This document shows positions 53,578 through 64,000 of a DNA stretch of 64,000 nt, in pieces; within the stretch, counting starts at the first letter, position 1; every line of letters begins with the position of its first letter. Source of the stretch: Amorphochlora amoebiformis. Lineage: Eukaryota; Cercozoa; Chlorarachniophyceae. Location of the stretch: contig BAAHQB010000046.1 of assembly GCA_054601695.1 (NCBI GenBank), positions 496,001-560,000 of the forward strand. Direction: 5' to 3'. The notes beneath the pieces are model-generated. The model was not told the DNA's origin, ran no database searches, and was given only the letters and a program-made list of their open reading frames with translations. The translations under genes and the position numbers were made by a program.

Positions 53578-54163
53578 TTACCGGCCTCTCATCTCCAACG
53601 GGGGCTCTGCCTCGGGGTCAGGAGTGCAAGCGCGGGGTGAGGGCGAATAATCGGAAGATATTCGCTTCTTTCGAGTACGTGCCGTCTGATTCGAGAGGTA
53701 GACGTTAGAGCGTTCATCGAGTCCTCGAAAGATATTGGATAACTGTATGTTTTTTAACATCTTTTGAGCAAATAACCTTAAATTCGTCCCACATCTTCTC
53801 GGCGTCTTCTGTGATATTGTCAAGAAGTGCCCGTCGCCTCTCGACACCGAGAGTCCGCCCGGCCTCCGATGGTCTGATGCCCCCCGTTGACTCGCCATGG
53901 GGTGCAGACTTCCCGGTCATCTTCTCGTACAGTTTCTTCATCCCCTCACTCGACTTGAGCCGCTCCCACAGGGCTCGCTGCGCGGAGTCTGTCAGGTCGT
54001 CGGAGCAGAAATCCTCGCCCACGCTTGTGGCCGAAGTCGGTTTTCGCGCGTCGCCCCGAAGTCTGGAGATTTTCCTGTCCTCTGACGCGTGGATGAGCAA
54101 CGATAAGACCATCAGGCCCAGCGGGAGCTGCCAGTGTGGGCGCTCGGATGGGCTGGGGCCCAT
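53578..54163 (-). CDS. Unrecognised small protein with N-terminal signal anchor or signal peptide
   Basis: A long open frame starts at the ATG at 54163. Residues 13-25 are hydrophobic (LPLGLMVLSLLIH), so the product is probably secreted, ER-targeted or anchored. The rest is soluble and Lys/Glu/Arg-rich (SAQRALWERLKSSEGMKKLY, RRRALLDNITEDAEKMWDEF). Two endings are possible. Read straight through, the frame stops at 53714 (149 residues). With a 34-nt GT-AG intron (53743-53776) it joins a second open frame ending at 53578 (183 residues), whose tail is Arg/Ser/Pro-rich. I prefer the spliced form because the downstream frame stays open for 55 codons with G/C-rich third positions, but the intron is unusually short. 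The family is not recognised. It lies upstream of BCCIP in the same orientation. Confidence 0.65.
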
Positions 54164-54501
54164 TTTTTCGGGTCAAGAAGGATTCCCCTTTATGCGGAGT
54201 CGCCGGAGTGAGAAGATGACACGTGCCTAAATGATACCTTGGAGCATGTCACGCCCAGACCTGATGGACGTGACATATCCGGTGCGAATGGGTCGCGTGG
54301 GGCGCAGGCGATGGGCGATCGCCTGGACATTGGTTGGGATAAGTATCTTGACGCACTTGAATATACTCGGTTAGTCTAGACGCCAATCTATTCTTCCGGC
54401 TTGAAAATCGCCAGCTTTCTTATACTTTGTGAAATCACGCACTCCGATATGTCATTTCCTCTGATCCACAGCATACATACCCCTTAGACCGGAGTCCAAC
54501 C
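54164..54501. promoter_or_regulatory. Divergent intergenic region, candidate shared promoter
   Basis: This 338-bp region separates the head-to-head start codons of the signal-anchor gene and the mitochondrial-type gene. It is repeat-free and of mixed composition, with no further open frame. No specific site is recognised. Confidence 0.4.

Positions 54502-64000
<9,499 letters not shown>

Overview
The window is nuclear DNA of an intron-dense, flagellated protist or alga. It encodes a homolog of the ciliary protein CCDC113/CFAP263, so the organism builds motile axonemes. It also encodes an S1 RNA-binding protein with a signal-peptide-plus-basic leader, the kind used for a complex (secondary) plastid. 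Telomere-like repeats are of the TTAGGG type. A photosynthetic or ex-photosynthetic stramenopile, haptophyte, alveolate or rhizarian is possible; I cannot name the species.

Most of the sequence is (TA)n microsatellite, so six-frame translation is fil­led with Tyr/Ile-repeat reading frames that are not genes. The genes were recovered by chaining short exons (24-400 nt, mostly 40-110) through GT-AG introns with matching phase. This gives ten genes and about 94 coding exons: roughly 9.0 kb of coding sequence, about 14% of the window.

Layout: (1) a NIPA-like membrane transporter, minus strand, running off the left edge (594-5922); (2) a GT4 glycosyltransferase, minus, 19 exons (6615-16091); (3) a Tudor + 2x S1 protein, plus, 12 exons (16215-19182), head-to-head with the glycosyltransferase across 123 bp; (4) a CCDC113/CFAP263 homolog, minus, 9 exons (20966-24996); (5) a 198-residue single-span membrane protein, plus, 9 exons (26117-33824); (6) an NPPY-motif methyltransferase-like protein, minus, 5 exons (34102-38404); (7) an unrecognised 364-residue protein, plus, 3 exons (38421-39637), head-to-head with (6); (8) a BCCIP/BCP1 homolog, minus, 16 exons spread over 12 kb (41206-53205); (9) an unrecognised small protein with a hydrophobic N-terminus, minus (53578-54163); (10) an unrecognised 260-residue, probably mitochondrial protein, plus, 10 exons (54502-63299), head-to-head with (9). 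The genes do not form a pathway; they are ordinary housekeeping, ciliary and organelle functions.

The main surprise is in the introns. Many hold degraded extra copies ('echoes') of the neighbouring exon edge, including its splice site, separated by TA tracts. In several introns these form tandem arrays of decoy splice sites. Telomere-like arrays are also almost all intronic, and in every gene where I could orient them the transcript strand reads CCCTAA, which resembles a branch-point (CTAAC) plus pyrimidine tract. All gene models are manual and unconfirmed by RNA data or database search.
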